Positions 1-10,115 are shown, numbered from the stretch's first letter. The stretch is DNA of 64,000 nucleotides from Pseudomonadota bacterium (GCA_021801265.1 JAJYYE010000012.1:212548-276547), one strand, 5' to 3'. The notes: a model not told the origin generated them from the sequence alone. A program made the numbers and translations.

Positions 1-465
1 GACCAATACGCCCAGCAAGATTGCGGCGATGGTCGAGCCTTCAAGCAAACCATTGGCTTTGACCAAACGGTCTGGATGGACTAATTGCGTCAAAATCCCA
101 TATTTTGCGGGGGAGTAAATCGCAGCACCCACACCGGCAATTGCATAACCCAGCAACGGGTTTGCGCCAAATAAAATGAGTATCCCGCCAACCAATTTCA
201 CTAAGTTGGCATACAGCATGACTCGCCCTTTGGGAAAAGCATCCGCAATAGCGCCAACAAATGGCGCGAGCACGATAAAGGCAAACACAAACACGACCTG
301 CAACAAAGGCAACTGCGCACTGCCGCCCACAGCAGTTTTAAGCAACGCAATTGCCGCAACAAACAGGAGATTATCAGCCATCGCAGAGAAAAACTGGGCG
401 ATTAAAACCGCGATCATGCCGCGAGAAGCCAAGCGATATGTGCTGGTGACTGGTATCGAATTCAT
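1..465 (-). CDS. lplT: MFS transporter, lysophospholipid transporter LplT-like (5' part; truncated by window edge)
   Basis: Minus-strand translation from ATG at 465: [43 protein letters not shown]..., LplT-like N-terminus; open to window edge. Confidence 0.7.
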   Translation of the reverse strand, partial: MNSIPVTSTYRLASRGMIAVLIAQFFSAMADNLLFVAAIALLKTAVGGSAQLPLLQVVFVFAFIVLAPFVGAIADAFPKGRVMLYANLVKLVGGILILFGANPLLGYAIAGVGAAIYSPAKYGILTQLVHPDRLVKANGLLEGSTIAAILLGVLV

Positions 466-702
466 TCCGCCGCCGATAGGTTCATTGATGGGTGATTGAT
501 CTTGATTTCACGCAAAGACACCGATATTTCAGAGACTGAGTCCGGACACAGCGTAAAAAATTGGGCGGACTTAGTGTACAGACTTGGCAGAAAGTATGGG
601 CAGACCAACGGCAGACGCCGAGCGGCCTGCCGGACTTCTCTTCGCGATAGCATGGTTAAGTCCAATAAGCGGCTTGATGAGATCGACTGTTTTTGAAACA
701 TG

Positions 703-724
703 AAAAAACCCTGCCGAAGCAGGG
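703..724 (-). terminator. Rho-independent terminator of the Spy/CpxP-like gene
   Basis: Minus strand CCCTGC-TTCG-GCAGGG followed by TTTTTTC, just downstream of the stop at 754. Confidence 0.8.
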
Positions 725-753
725 TACCATTGACCTGGTTCAGCTCAGAGAGA

Positions 754-1413
754 TCAAGGGTGGGTCGGCGCACCCATTGGGGCATTGCCCATGGGACTGC
801 CCACTCCAGGCGCCCGCCTATCCTCATGTTTACGCCATATATTATGGCCATTCTGGTGGGCAATTTCATCCAGAACCTGCTGCTGATTGGGCTCCAGTGC
901 CGCACGCAGATGGGTGGTAGCCTCGCTTAAAACACCGAGTTTCTTAGCCAGTTCAGAAGCGCGTTCGGCACGCAGTTGGGCGATTTCGGCGGCATTCATC
1001 GCCGGTTTGGGACGTTGCACCATTTCTGGCATCAATCCCAAACGCGCAGTCTTATATTGATCCCATATCGGCTGCTGGCTGGCCGTAATTTGCAGGCGGT
1101 TAGATAGGGTGTCCAACTCTTTTTCGACATAAGCCTTGCGGCGCTCGCGCATTTTTGCCATTTTTTCTTGATTCATCTGCGGCTGCATTCCCGGCGCAAT
1201 GCTCGGCTCGGCAGTCACACCCGGCGGCGCGACAGGCGTTTGCGCATGGCTCACATTCATAGCCACACCAGTTAGCGCAATCACCGCCATTGCGATTAAA
1301 GCAATTCGGTACATGTGTGGCCGTTCGGCAATATGGGACAGCGCATTCGTTGATAGTGGACGCATTTTCATAAAAAACCCTCTCAATGGAGAACAACATT
1401 TCACGGCGATCAT
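754..1413 (-). CDS. Spy/CpxP-like periplasmic protein (LTXXQ-type)
   Basis: Signal-peptide-like N-terminus, charged helical body with Met/Arg-rich repeats; divergent from a two-component system; exact start uncertain. Confidence 0.65.
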   Translation of the reverse strand: MIAVKCCSPLRGFFMKMRPLSTNALSHIAERPHMYRIALIAMAVIALTGVAMNVSHAQTPVAPPGVTAEPSIAPGMQPQMNQEKMAKMRERRKAYVEKELDTLSNRLQITASQQPIWDQYKTARLGLMPEMVQRPKPAMNAAEIAQLRAERASELAKKLGVLSEATTHLRAALEPNQQQVLDEIAHQNGHNIWRKHEDRRAPGVGSPMGNAPMGAPTHP

Positions 1414-1565
1414 TAAAACAACCTAAGGTAAATGGGGCATTGCAAACACCCACCCGTATGTAAACCGCATGTGAGTATTTTGTTATTTACCCAAATCAAG
1501 CCACTGTTCCATTCCATCACTCAGCTAAGATGGCGGGTAATTGACACGCGAGATGGAATACCGAG

Positions 1566-2288
1566 ATGAAAACATTACTGGTTGTGGATGATGATCCCGA
1601 TTTACGCGCCTTGCTGCATGCTTATCTGAGTGAGCAAGGATATCTCGTTGTTGAAGCCGCTGATGGTGGAGAATTGTGGGCTCGTTTGGCGGACACCCCG
1701 ATTGATCTCATTATTTTGGATGTGATGCTGCCCGGTGATGATGGACTCACCCTGTGCCGCAACGTTCGCGCCCGCGAAAGCACGCCGATTTTGATGTTGA
1801 CTGCCCGCGGCGATGAAATGGATCGGATTATTGGCCTTGAAATGGGTGCGGATGATTACCTGCCCAAACCATTTCATCCCCGTGAACTATTGGCGCGCAT
1901 CCGCAGTATTTTTCGGCGCGCTGAGCACCAAGGGCAAGCCAGCTCAGTGCGAAATTTATATTTTGGCGGCTGGACACTCGATTTGGCCGCGCGGCATTTA
2001 ATAAGTGCCGATCAAGTCGTTACCCCGCTATCGACAGGCGAATTTCGTTTACTCAAGGCCTTGGCGGAGCATCCCAACCATGTGTTATCTCGGGATCAAC
2101 TGATGGATGCCCTGGCCGGACGAGAGGCTGACCCATTGGATCGCACCATTGATGTCATGATGAGCCGTTTGCGACGTCGGTTGGGCGATGACGCCCGCGA
2201 GCCCACGCTCATTAAAACGATTCGTAACGAAGGGTATATGTTGATTACTGCTCCGACGGGCAACCCGAATCTCGGGCGGCATGGGTGA
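1566..2288 (+). CDS. OmpR-family response regulator
   Basis: KTLLVVDDDPDLRALL... receiver domain with LIILDVMLPGDDG phospho-Asp region, C-terminal winged helix. Confidence 0.93.
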   Translation: MKTLLVVDDDPDLRALLHAYLSEQGYLVVEAADGGELWARLADTPIDLIILDVMLPGDDGLTLCRNVRARESTPILMLTARGDEMDRIIGLEMGADDYLPKPFHPRELLARIRSIFRRAEHQGQASSVRNLYFGGWTLDLAARHLISADQVVTPLSTGEFRLLKALAEHPNHVLSRDQLMDALAGREADPLDRTIDVMMSRLRRRLGDDAREPTLIKTIRNEGYMLITAPTGNPNLGRHG

Positions 2289-3799
2289 AACGGCTTACCG
2301 TCAATCGTCTGGATCATCCCCGAGGGAACCAACCGGCCGCCCCCTTTCGTTGGCTGACTAACGCCCTGCCAAAAAGTTTATTTGGGCAAATTTTACTGGC
2401 GTTAATTTTAGGCATCTTAGCGGCCTTTACCGTCAGCCTTAGCCTGCTGCTGGCCGATCGCGCGCGCTTGGGCGAACGTTTACTGGGTGATTACGCCGTG
2501 CAACGGATTGCCCAAATCATTCAAATTCAAAATGAAGCCACGCCGGTCGAACGGCGCCAATTGGCGCGCTGGCTCAGCTCGCCACCCACTCGACTTTTAT
2601 CCCGTCAGGCCTGGCGCAAAACAGAAAAACACCCTAATGCGGCCCAAATCAACGGGGCCACAAATTTATTTGCCGAGCGTTTACGCAAAGCACTCTTGAC
2701 CCCGATTCCGATTCAAGTATTCGCCATCCAATGGGAAGATTATCCGAGGCGTCCTTTTGAACTGGATACCTTGGCCAGTGAACGACTCGAACTGCCCGCG
2801 CCGCTGTGGGAGCGCACCCATCCTTGGCAGATAAAACCCCTGCCGCCGCCGCATGAAGAACGATTTCTGCTGATTCAGGCACAACTTGACGATGGCAGTA
2901 TCCTTACCTTGCGCCATGCACTGCCGCCGCCGATCCAATGGCCATTCCGCACCATGGGCTGGCTGCTGCTGCTGGGACTGTTGGTGATCATCGGCATTGG
3001 CTGGGTGGTTCGGCGCCTCACCCGCCCTTTGGATGCCTTGGCGCAAGCCGCCACGCACCTACCCAAACATCTCGATCAACCCCCGCTGGCAGAAACGGGC
3101 CCCACGGAAGTCGCTCGGGCGGCACGGGCATTTAATCACATGCAAAATGATATTAAACGCATGATTGAAGCACGCGGCCAAGCCTTGGCGGGGGTTTCGC
3201 ATGATTTACGGTTACCCATCACTCGCCTGCGCCTGCGCATCGCCCATCTGCCGGATGACCCATTGAAACAAAAAATCGAGGCGGATTTGACCGAAATGGA
3301 TGACATGATTGGCCATACCCTCGCTTTTTTACGCGCGGGCACCCCATCCGAACCTGTCGTCGCGTTCGATCTCAATGCGCTCCTCGACATCCTCTGCGAA
3401 GACATGACCCTGCTCGGCGCGAGAATTGAGCGTCATGGCCACGCGCAACATCCGATAAAAACCCGCCCACAAGCCCTTCAGCGGGCGCTGCAAAATGTAC
3501 TCGATAACGCCCGTCGCTATGGCGACGGGCGTATCGATTTGCGGCTCACGGAAACCGACAACCAGCTCATTCTGTCAATTGAAGATCGCGGCCCCGGCAT
3601 TGGCGAAGCTGATCGAGAGCGTATTTTCGAGCCATATGTCCGGTTAGAAGCCTCCCGCGCACGCCATACCGGCGGTAGTGGGCTAGGCCTTGCCATCGCC
3701 CGCGCCATCGTGCGCGGCATGAGTGGCGACATCCGCGTATTGTCCCGTGAAGGCGGTGGTACACAAGTTCAAATAACCTTGCCTAAAATGACCCCATGA
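2285..3799 (+). CDS. EnvZ-like sensor histidine kinase
   Basis: Two TM segments, HAMP, H-box GVSHDLRLPITRLRLR, N box and GSGLGLAI; ATGA overlap with the regulator. Confidence 0.93.
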   Translation: MKRLTVNRLDHPRGNQPAAPFRWLTNALPKSLFGQILLALILGILAAFTVSLSLLLADRARLGERLLGDYAVQRIAQIIQIQNEATPVERRQLARWLSSPPTRLLSRQAWRKTEKHPNAAQINGATNLFAERLRKALLTPIPIQVFAIQWEDYPRRPFELDTLASERLELPAPLWERTHPWQIKPLPPPHEERFLLIQAQLDDGSILTLRHALPPPIQWPFRTMGWLLLLGLLVIIGIGWVVRRLTRPLDALAQAATHLPKHLDQPPLAETGPTEVARAARAFNHMQNDIKRMIEARGQALAGVSHDLRLPITRLRLRIAHLPDDPLKQKIEADLTEMDDMIGHTLAFLRAGTPSEPVVAFDLNALLDILCEDMTLLGARIERHGHAQHPIKTRPQALQRALQNVLDNARRYGDGRIDLRLTETDNQLILSIEDRGPGIGEADRERIFEPYVRLEASRARHTGGSGLGLAIARAIVRGMSGDIRVLSREGGGTQVQITLPKMTP

Positions 3800-3836
3800 A
3801 AAATTCGGTGCTATTTTTTTGTATGACTTCTTTTCC

Positions 3837-4721
3837 ATGACTGTTTTTTTAGCCACCCTGTCGATCACGAGCACGCTCATTGTTCTATTCATGCTGTTTA
3901 ACCGTCGCTTGCGCCGAAGCCTCACCGCACCGCGAGAACCCATTCTCAAATCACTCGCGCAACACGGCATCACGGGCCAGGACATCCGATTCCCTACTCA
4001 GCGCGGACGGCAGCTTGAGGGTTGGTTTTTGCCGGGCAATCAGGGGCAAGGCCTTGTGGTCATCACCCACGGCTGGGGGGCAAATCGGGAGCTCATGCTT
4101 CCGCTTGCCCGCCCGCTGCAAACCACCGGTTTTAGCGTGCTGCTGTTCGATGCGCGTAATCACGGCAGCAGCGATAACGATACATTTTCCTCGATGCCGC
4201 GCTTTGCGGAAGACTTGGACGCGGCCCTGACATGGCTGAAAACTCAGCCAATAGGGCAAAATGAACCCCTTGCCTTGATCGGCCATTCGGTCGGCGCTGC
4301 TGCCACCTTACTCGTGGCCTCACGTCGAAATGATATTTCGGCAGTCGTCAGCCTGGCCGCCTTCGCACACCCCAATGGGATGATGTGCCGCTGGCTGGCT
4401 GAAAAAGGCCTGCCGTATTTTCCGCTCGGCTGGTATGTACTCAACTATGTGCAATGGATCATCGGCCACCGCTTTGATGCGATTGCACCGATTAACACCA
4501 TTCAATCCGTCTCCTGCCCCGTGCTGCTGATACACGGCAGCGACGACACCACCGTGCCACTAGAAGAGGCCAAAGCCATTTGGGCACATCGCCGATGCGA
4601 CACTGTCACACTGCGAATTTTGCCCGGCGAACATGATGCCAGCGACAAAATCGAGCAACATAGGGATGAACTGGTTATTTTTTTAACGCGCCATCTGTCA
4701 CCAAAAACGACCCGATCCTAA
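3837..4721 (+). CDS. Alpha/beta hydrolase
   Basis: GHSVGAA nucleophile elbow, HGWGANRE oxyanion region, late HGSDDTTVP and GEHD. Confidence 0.85.
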   Translation: MTVFLATLSITSTLIVLFMLFNRRLRRSLTAPREPILKSLAQHGITGQDIRFPTQRGRQLEGWFLPGNQGQGLVVITHGWGANRELMLPLARPLQTTGFSVLLFDARNHGSSDNDTFSSMPRFAEDLDAALTWLKTQPIGQNEPLALIGHSVGAAATLLVASRRNDISAVVSLAAFAHPNGMMCRWLAEKGLPYFPLGWYVLNYVQWIIGHRFDAIAPINTIQSVSCPVLLIHGSDDTTVPLEEAKAIWAHRRCDTVTLRILPGEHDASDKIEQHRDELVIFLTRHLSPKTTRS

Positions 4722-4823
4722 CGGCAAATGATTGAAAATGAAATTTTTGATTAACCAAATTACGTTAATCTGCCTAATCAAGAAAAATCAATCTAAATCT
4801 TTATTATTTTGGACCGCCACACC

Positions 4824-7043
4824 ATGACAGTACAAAACACCCTGCGCCTGCCTGCCCTTATATGGGCGTTGCTCCCACTGGCCATCGCCCTGCCCTGCCA
4901 CGCTGATGCATCGAACCTTATGACATCCTCGGCCTTAAGCGTTGTGATGCAGCCGCTGCACCCCGCAGGCATAAACCCGTCACCCAGCCAAGTTCCGGGA
5001 CAAGTTCTAATTCGATATAACAACGCGTTATCCGCACAAAGCCAGCAACCGGTCATCGCCGCCTTGGCCAGCCGCATTGAACCGATGGGGCACAGTGGCT
5101 ACAGCCTGATTCAACTCAAACCGGGCTTGGATTCGGTGGCGTCGGCCATGGCCACCCTGCGCGCATTGCCGGGTGTGGCCACCGTACAACCCAATTACAT
5201 TTACCACGCCACCGCGCTCACCAACGACCCGCAAATCGGCCAGCAATGGGCGCTAAAAAACACCGGGCAAACCATTGCAAATGCCAGCTACTCGACCAAC
5301 AATCCCGGGATCCCGAATGACGACATCGGCATTGAAGCCGCCTGGCAGCATCAATCGGATTGTTCAGCCGTTACCGTTGCAGTGATTGATGAAGGGATCA
5401 ATTACACCCAACAAGATCTCGCCGCCAATATGTGGAACGGGGGCAGCGCTTATCCCTACCATGGCTATGATTTTATCGATAACGATAACAACCCTTACCC
5501 CAATACCGGTGACGAGCAGCACGGCACCCATGTCGCCGGGATTATCGGCGCGGCCGGTAACAACGGTATTGAAGGCTCGGGCATATGCCAAAAAGCCAGC
5601 TTGATGGCGGTGCGGGCTTTAAATACCACAGGCGGCACGACGGCCACCGTCACTCAAGGCATTAATTTTGCAGTGGATCATGGGGCGAAAGTCATTAATT
5701 TGAGCCTAAGCGGTGGCGGCACACTTGATCCCGCCTTCTCCGATGCCATCACCTATGCCCAAAGCAAAGGCGTGATCGTCGTCGTGGCGGCAGGTAATGG
5801 GGCTACCGATAATGACCAAACGCCAACCTACCCGTGCAATTTCACCCAAAGTAACCTGATTTGCGTGGCTGCCGTCGATCAGGCATTCCAGCTGGCCAGC
5901 TTTTCCAATTTTGGCGCCACCAGTGTCGATGTCGGTGCACCGGGTACCAATATCCCCAGCACCTTGGCCGGTGCAAGCCAAACCACGGATTTTGTCAACT
6001 GGAACAAAACCTCAACCACCCAAACCGGTTGGGCAGCACGGAGTACCACAACCGGCATCCCCATTCTGGTTGACCCAAGCGATTACGGTAACGGCAACTA
6101 TGCCGCGAACACCGATGACCGGGCGTGGCATTCCTTTACTTTTGGTACCGACACCCAGCACGTGGCATTAAATTATATTTTGCAAGGTAGCATAGCCAGT
6201 GGCGACTTCATCAACTCGGCGGTAACCGCCGTCAATCAAGACCCGTTCACCGCAGGAAGCACCCTACAAACCAGCACGGGTACATTAGCCTCGCCTACGG
6301 TGCCCTACAACCTTGACGCCAATTGCGCGAATAACCAAACCTGCTCAGTCGGTTTCCAGCTGAAAACCGCTGCCAGCAGTCCGGGGGGGACAGGCCCCTT
6401 AGTCGCGAAACTTTCATTAGACACCATTCAAAATGCCAGCAGTGTCATGGGCAACCTCAATGGCACATCAATGGCTGCGCCCATGGTTTCAGGGATAGCC
6501 GCGTTGTTACTTGCATCAAAGCCAACCGCTACGGCTACCCAGGTGATTCGGTCCATTGAAACTTCCGGCACACCCATCCCCTCGCTCACGGGCGTGACCA
6601 CAAGTGGTAAAGCGGTGAATGCGATGCGCGCACTGGCAAATCTGTATCTCAACCTCAGTGGTCTGAGCGATCAAACCGCGAGTGCAGGTCAACCGCTTAG
6701 TAGCATTACCTTCAATATCGGGGGGTTGGACACACTGAATGTTTCCGTCTCGAGCAGCAACACGGCCGTATTGCCCAATGCAGCGATTACCGGCCAAACC
6801 ACCTGCACCATGGCTGGCACTTGCACGCTGCAATTCCTACCCGTCATGGGCGGCAGCACAACCGTATACGTCACGGTCAGCGATACCCACGGCCAACAAG
6901 CAACAGGCAGCTTTCAGCTCACCATTCCCACTGCGGGGGGCGGAGGGGGTGGCATGAACCTTTGGTTTTTGATTTTGCTCGGCGCAGGTATGTCACTAAC
7001 TTCACGATTAAGCGCCAAACGTAAAGCGGGGCCAAACCCATGA
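4824..7043 (+). CDS. Secreted subtilisin-like serine protease (S8) with Ig-like domain and GlyGly-CTERM-like tail
   Basis: Signal peptide; propeptide-like region; triad motifs AVIDEGIN, HGTHVAGIIGA, NGTSMAAPMVSG; C-terminus GGGGGGMNLWFLILLGAGMSLTSRLSAKRK. Confidence 0.92.
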   Translation: MTVQNTLRLPALIWALLPLAIALPCHADASNLMTSSALSVVMQPLHPAGINPSPSQVPGQVLIRYNNALSAQSQQPVIAALASRIEPMGHSGYSLIQLKPGLDSVASAMATLRALPGVATVQPNYIYHATALTNDPQIGQQWALKNTGQTIANASYSTNNPGIPNDDIGIEAAWQHQSDCSAVTVAVIDEGINYTQQDLAANMWNGGSAYPYHGYDFIDNDNNPYPNTGDEQHGTHVAGIIGAAGNNGIEGSGICQKASLMAVRALNTTGGTTATVTQGINFAVDHGAKVINLSLSGGGTLDPAFSDAITYAQSKGVIVVVAAGNGATDNDQTPTYPCNFTQSNLICVAAVDQAFQLASFSNFGATSVDVGAPGTNIPSTLAGASQTTDFVNWNKTSTTQTGWAARSTTTGIPILVDPSDYGNGNYAANTDDRAWHSFTFGTDTQHVALNYILQGSIASGDFINSAVTAVNQDPFTAGSTLQTSTGTLASPTVPYNLDANCANNQTCSVGFQLKTAASSPGGTGPLVAKLSLDTIQNASSVMGNLNGTSMAAPMVSGIAALLLASKPTATATQVIRSIETSGTPIPSLTGVTTSGKAVNAMRALANLYLNLSGLSDQTASAGQPLSSITFNIGGLDTLNVSVSSSNTAVLPNAAITGQTTCTMAGTCTLQFLPVMGGSTTVYVTVSDTHGQQATGSFQLTIPTAGGGGGGMNLWFLILLGAGMSLTSRLSAKRKAGPNP

Positions 7044-7459
7044 AAGTCGCCCCGATCTGGGCACTGGCGCTTGCCATTCCAGTGGCTGGATGCCAAAGCG
7101 CAGCCCTCGCACCAGCCCCACAAAATAAGCACGCATCAGACAGCGCCCCCACGCCCCAAAATAACACGGCCATTCCAGGTGAGTACCTGCTCAAACTGTT
7201 CCCAAATCAACCTGAAAATGCCGACACACTCGCCCAACTGACCAAAATATTCCAGATCCAACCCGTTAAGGTGATAAAGCCCATCGGTCATGCCTGGTAT
7301 TTAATCATTTTGGATAAAAACCTTGGGAGAGACCCCGGTTTGGCAGCGATGCAAGCCACCGCAAACCACAGTGGCTTGATTGAAACGCTTCAACCGAATT
7401 TCCAGTACGGGATTAATCCACCCAAACAACCGATTTTAAAATGGGATAGCCCTCAATAA
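7040..7459 (+). CDS. Small lipoprotein resembling a subtilase propeptide/I9-like inhibitor
   Basis: Lipobox IPVAGC; body PGEYLLKLF...LIETLQPNFQYGI resembles the upstream protease propeptide PGQVLIRYN...VATVQPNYIYHA; ATGA overlap with the protease. Confidence 0.65.
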   Translation: MKVAPIWALALAIPVAGCQSAALAPAPQNKHASDSAPTPQNNTAIPGEYLLKLFPNQPENADTLAQLTKIFQIQPVKVIKPIGHAWYLIILDKNLGRDPGLAAMQATANHSGLIETLQPNFQYGINPPKQPILKWDSPQ

Positions 7460-7476
7460 ACCCTGTTTACTGAGGG
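7450..7476. terminator. 12-bp inverted repeat between convergent genes (possible terminator)
   Basis: ccctcaataaac-cct-gtttactgaggg, one mismatch; overlaps the lipoprotein stop; no clear T-tract. Confidence 0.45.
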
Positions 7477-7485
7477 CGTGATGGA

Positions 7486-8751
7486 TTAAAACCGATATTC
7501 ATAATCTATATGCGCGGTCATTTGCCGATGTGAAACGGTGCCTGCAACCCCGGGTCCATACAAATTTGGGTTGGTTTGGCTAACCTTGGGCGCATACGCA
7601 ACTGAGGTTTCAATGCGCTGGCCGGGTAAAAACTGCCAACCCAAGCCCACGGTGTACTGCGATTCAACAATCGCGGGTGCCAAGGGATTTAAGGTGCTGT
7701 CGGGTACCGGATTGTTGGCGGTGTTATATCCCGCCCTCAATATTAACGCTCGGCTCAGTTGATATTGGCCACCCAACAAATACACCGTTTGATCTCGCCA
7801 GTTTTGCGGCGCGCCCTTGGGACCGAATACTGGCACGCCATTCACATCCAGCCGAAAAGCGTTCAGCGTTTGTGACCAGCGAATCCGCTTAATATCGGCA
7901 GCCAACATCAACCGCGCCGTTACCTGCCAAGCCACACCGGCACCAAACGTTTCTGGCCACTGCGCATCCTGTACCCGGAAATCGGCAGGATCACTGGGTG
8001 AATTGACAAACCCTGTACCTTTTAAATCACCAAGATGCGATTGGCTGTGATAACTGGCACCCACCGCCAGTACGGGATTAATTTGATAGTGCGCGCCCAG
8101 GGAATAGGCCCAACCGGAACCGGTCGCTTGGCCGGTAAACGCGTTGTTGTCGCTAAAACTGTAATAAGCACCGGTCGCGGGATTGATCATTTTGAGATCA
8201 AGGCTCGCCCAGGCATATTCGAGCTGAGCGGCCAAGGTCAGGGCCTCGGTGACATTCACCGCCAACGGCAATAACACCCGCCCAAAACCCACCTCGGAGC
8301 GTTGCTCAAGCCCGGTGCCTCCCGATAAACGATCACCCCATTCCGAGCCCATGCCGCCCTGAGGGTAAACGCCGAGTCCATACGTCCAGCGGCCGGTTTT
8401 TTGAATCAACGAAAAATTCGGCATGAAATAATGCGTACCCGCAGAATTTTCCGTGGTCGGACCCGATGGCGTGGGTATCGTGGCCGTGACGTGGGGCATT
8501 AAAATCGTCAAGCCAATGCCTGCGGTTGTGCCATCAGGGCGCAAACCCAGCGTGGCGGGATTACTCATCATGCCCGCATTACCGTTGTCATAAGCCATCG
8601 CGGCACCGCCCATACCAGCCGCCACTGCACCGTACCCATCTAAATCCATACCATTGGTGGCATCAGCGTCAGAGAGGAATAAGCCGATTATCACGCTGAA
8701 AAAAACCGCTGAAAATCGTACTGTCTGCTTTGTGCTCATCGCGCCGCTCAC
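7486..8751 (-). CDS. FadL/OmpP1-family outer membrane protein
   Basis: N-terminal NGMDLDGYGAVAAGMGGAAMAYDNGNAGMMSNPATLG typical of FadL family; C-terminal YEYRF. Confidence 0.88.
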   Translation of the reverse strand: MSGAMSTKQTVRFSAVFFSVIIGLFLSDADATNGMDLDGYGAVAAGMGGAAMAYDNGNAGMMSNPATLGLRPDGTTAGIGLTILMPHVTATIPTPSGPTTENSAGTHYFMPNFSLIQKTGRWTYGLGVYPQGGMGSEWGDRLSGGTGLEQRSEVGFGRVLLPLAVNVTEALTLAAQLEYAWASLDLKMINPATGAYYSFSDNNAFTGQATGSGWAYSLGAHYQINPVLAVGASYHSQSHLGDLKGTGFVNSPSDPADFRVQDAQWPETFGAGVAWQVTARLMLAADIKRIRWSQTLNAFRLDVNGVPVFGPKGAPQNWRDQTVYLLGGQYQLSRALILRAGYNTANNPVPDSTLNPLAPAIVESQYTVGLGWQFLPGQRIETSVAYAPKVSQTNPNLYGPGVAGTVSHRQMTAHIDYEYRF

Positions 8752-8806
8752 AAATTAATGGGTTAATATTCACATTATATTCTCCAATTCGCACCAGAGA
8801 ATGGCA

Positions 8807-9964
8807 TTAATCATCATCCGTTTTACATTCAAGCAAAACCAAAACCTCACTGTGTGCTGTGTGCGGGAATAAATCGAAGAGTTGTGCACGAATCGGACGG
8901 AAGCGCGGCATGGCCCGAATATCCCGCGCCAAGGTTTCCGGATTGCAACTGGAATAGATCAGCCAGTGCGCCCCCGAATGATTTGAAGCAGCACCGTTCA
9001 GAAATGCACATAAACCAGCACCCAAACCTCGGCGCGGTGGATTCACCACCACCAAAGCAGGGACATCGGCGCGCTCGGCAACAAATTCATCGGCTTCAAG
9101 CGCTCGAAACTGCACATTTTGCAAGCCCCGTTCAGCCGCAGACTGCGCGGCGCTGGCAATCGCCGCGGCACTGACTTCAATGCCCGTGACTCGCCCCGGG
9201 ATTACCGTTGCGCAGTGCACAGCAAAGCCACCGACACCACAAAATAAATCCCACATATCGGTCGGTGCAATCTCAGCCACCCAATCTCTCGCCGTGGCGT
9301 ACAGCTTGGCCGCCACTTCAGTGTTAGTTTGGAAAAAACTCTGGGGGCGAAGGTAAAATGGCAAATTATTCAAGACCATCGTCAACATTTGGCGATCACT
9401 CAGGATTACCTCGCGCTCCCCTTCTAAAATGGCTTGATGAACCGGCTGAATATTCACAGAAAGGACGGCCAAATGAGGTAAATCAGCTTTTAATCGGGGC
9501 CAATCGGCACGAATGGCCCCGATCATAAGCTCAGAGCGCAAAACCAAACGCACCATCAACGAATCGTCAAACACCGCATGGGTGATCAGCAGATATTTCA
9601 ATTCGCCCCGGCGGTTGCCCACGTCATACGGCGAGAGTACCAAACGTTGAATCATCCGTTTAATCGGCTCAAATGCTGCGGATAAGGGTTGCGGATACAA
9701 GGCACACTGGGAAAGATCAACCCCAAACCCCTCGGCATCTAAAATACCGAACACAGGCCTCTGCCATGAGCCCGAAACAACCATTTTCGCTTTGTTACGA
9801 AAACCACGCTCAGCACTCGGCACCGAAGGTCGCCAATCCAGGGCAGAAAATTCCGCCAACTGCCTCTGAGCGGCCGCAGTTTTGCGGCACACTTGTTCGG
9901 CGTACGGCACAGGCAACCACGCGCACGAACGGCAAGTTCCCGCATCAAAATAAGTGCATTGCAT
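8807..9964 (-). CDS. rlmC: 23S rRNA (uracil(747)-C(5))-methyltransferase
   Basis: MQCTYFDAGTCRSCAWLPVPYAEQ; SSCNPETLARD catalytic motif; DLFCGVGGFA SAM motif. Confidence 0.88.
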   Translation of the reverse strand: MQCTYFDAGTCRSCAWLPVPYAEQVCRKTAAAQRQLAEFSALDWRPSVPSAERGFRNKAKMVVSGSWQRPVFGILDAEGFGVDLSQCALYPQPLSAAFEPIKRMIQRLVLSPYDVGNRRGELKYLLITHAVFDDSLMVRLVLRSELMIGAIRADWPRLKADLPHLAVLSVNIQPVHQAILEGEREVILSDRQMLTMVLNNLPFYLRPQSFFQTNTEVAAKLYATARDWVAEIAPTDMWDLFCGVGGFAVHCATVIPGRVTGIEVSAAAIASAAQSAAERGLQNVQFRALEADEFVAERADVPALVVVNPPRRGLGAGLCAFLNGAASNHSGAHWLIYSSCNPETLARDIRAMPRFRPIRAQLFDLFPHTAHSEVLVLLECKTDDD

Positions 9965-10115
9965 AAAATAATTTCGGTAAAACAGCGTCCTCAGTCACCT
10001 GAGGCGGATTTAAAATCAATCAAGTCCGATATAACTTGGGCCGGTAAAAATGGTGATCAGAAGACCAAGGCCTTCATCATGTGTCTTGTTGCATCAGCAC
10101 GTATTGAACACTGGA

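Noticed and set aside
176-499. 107-aa plus-strand ORF at window start
   Set aside because: Antisense to the LplT-like transporter, whose minus-strand translation is clearly the real one
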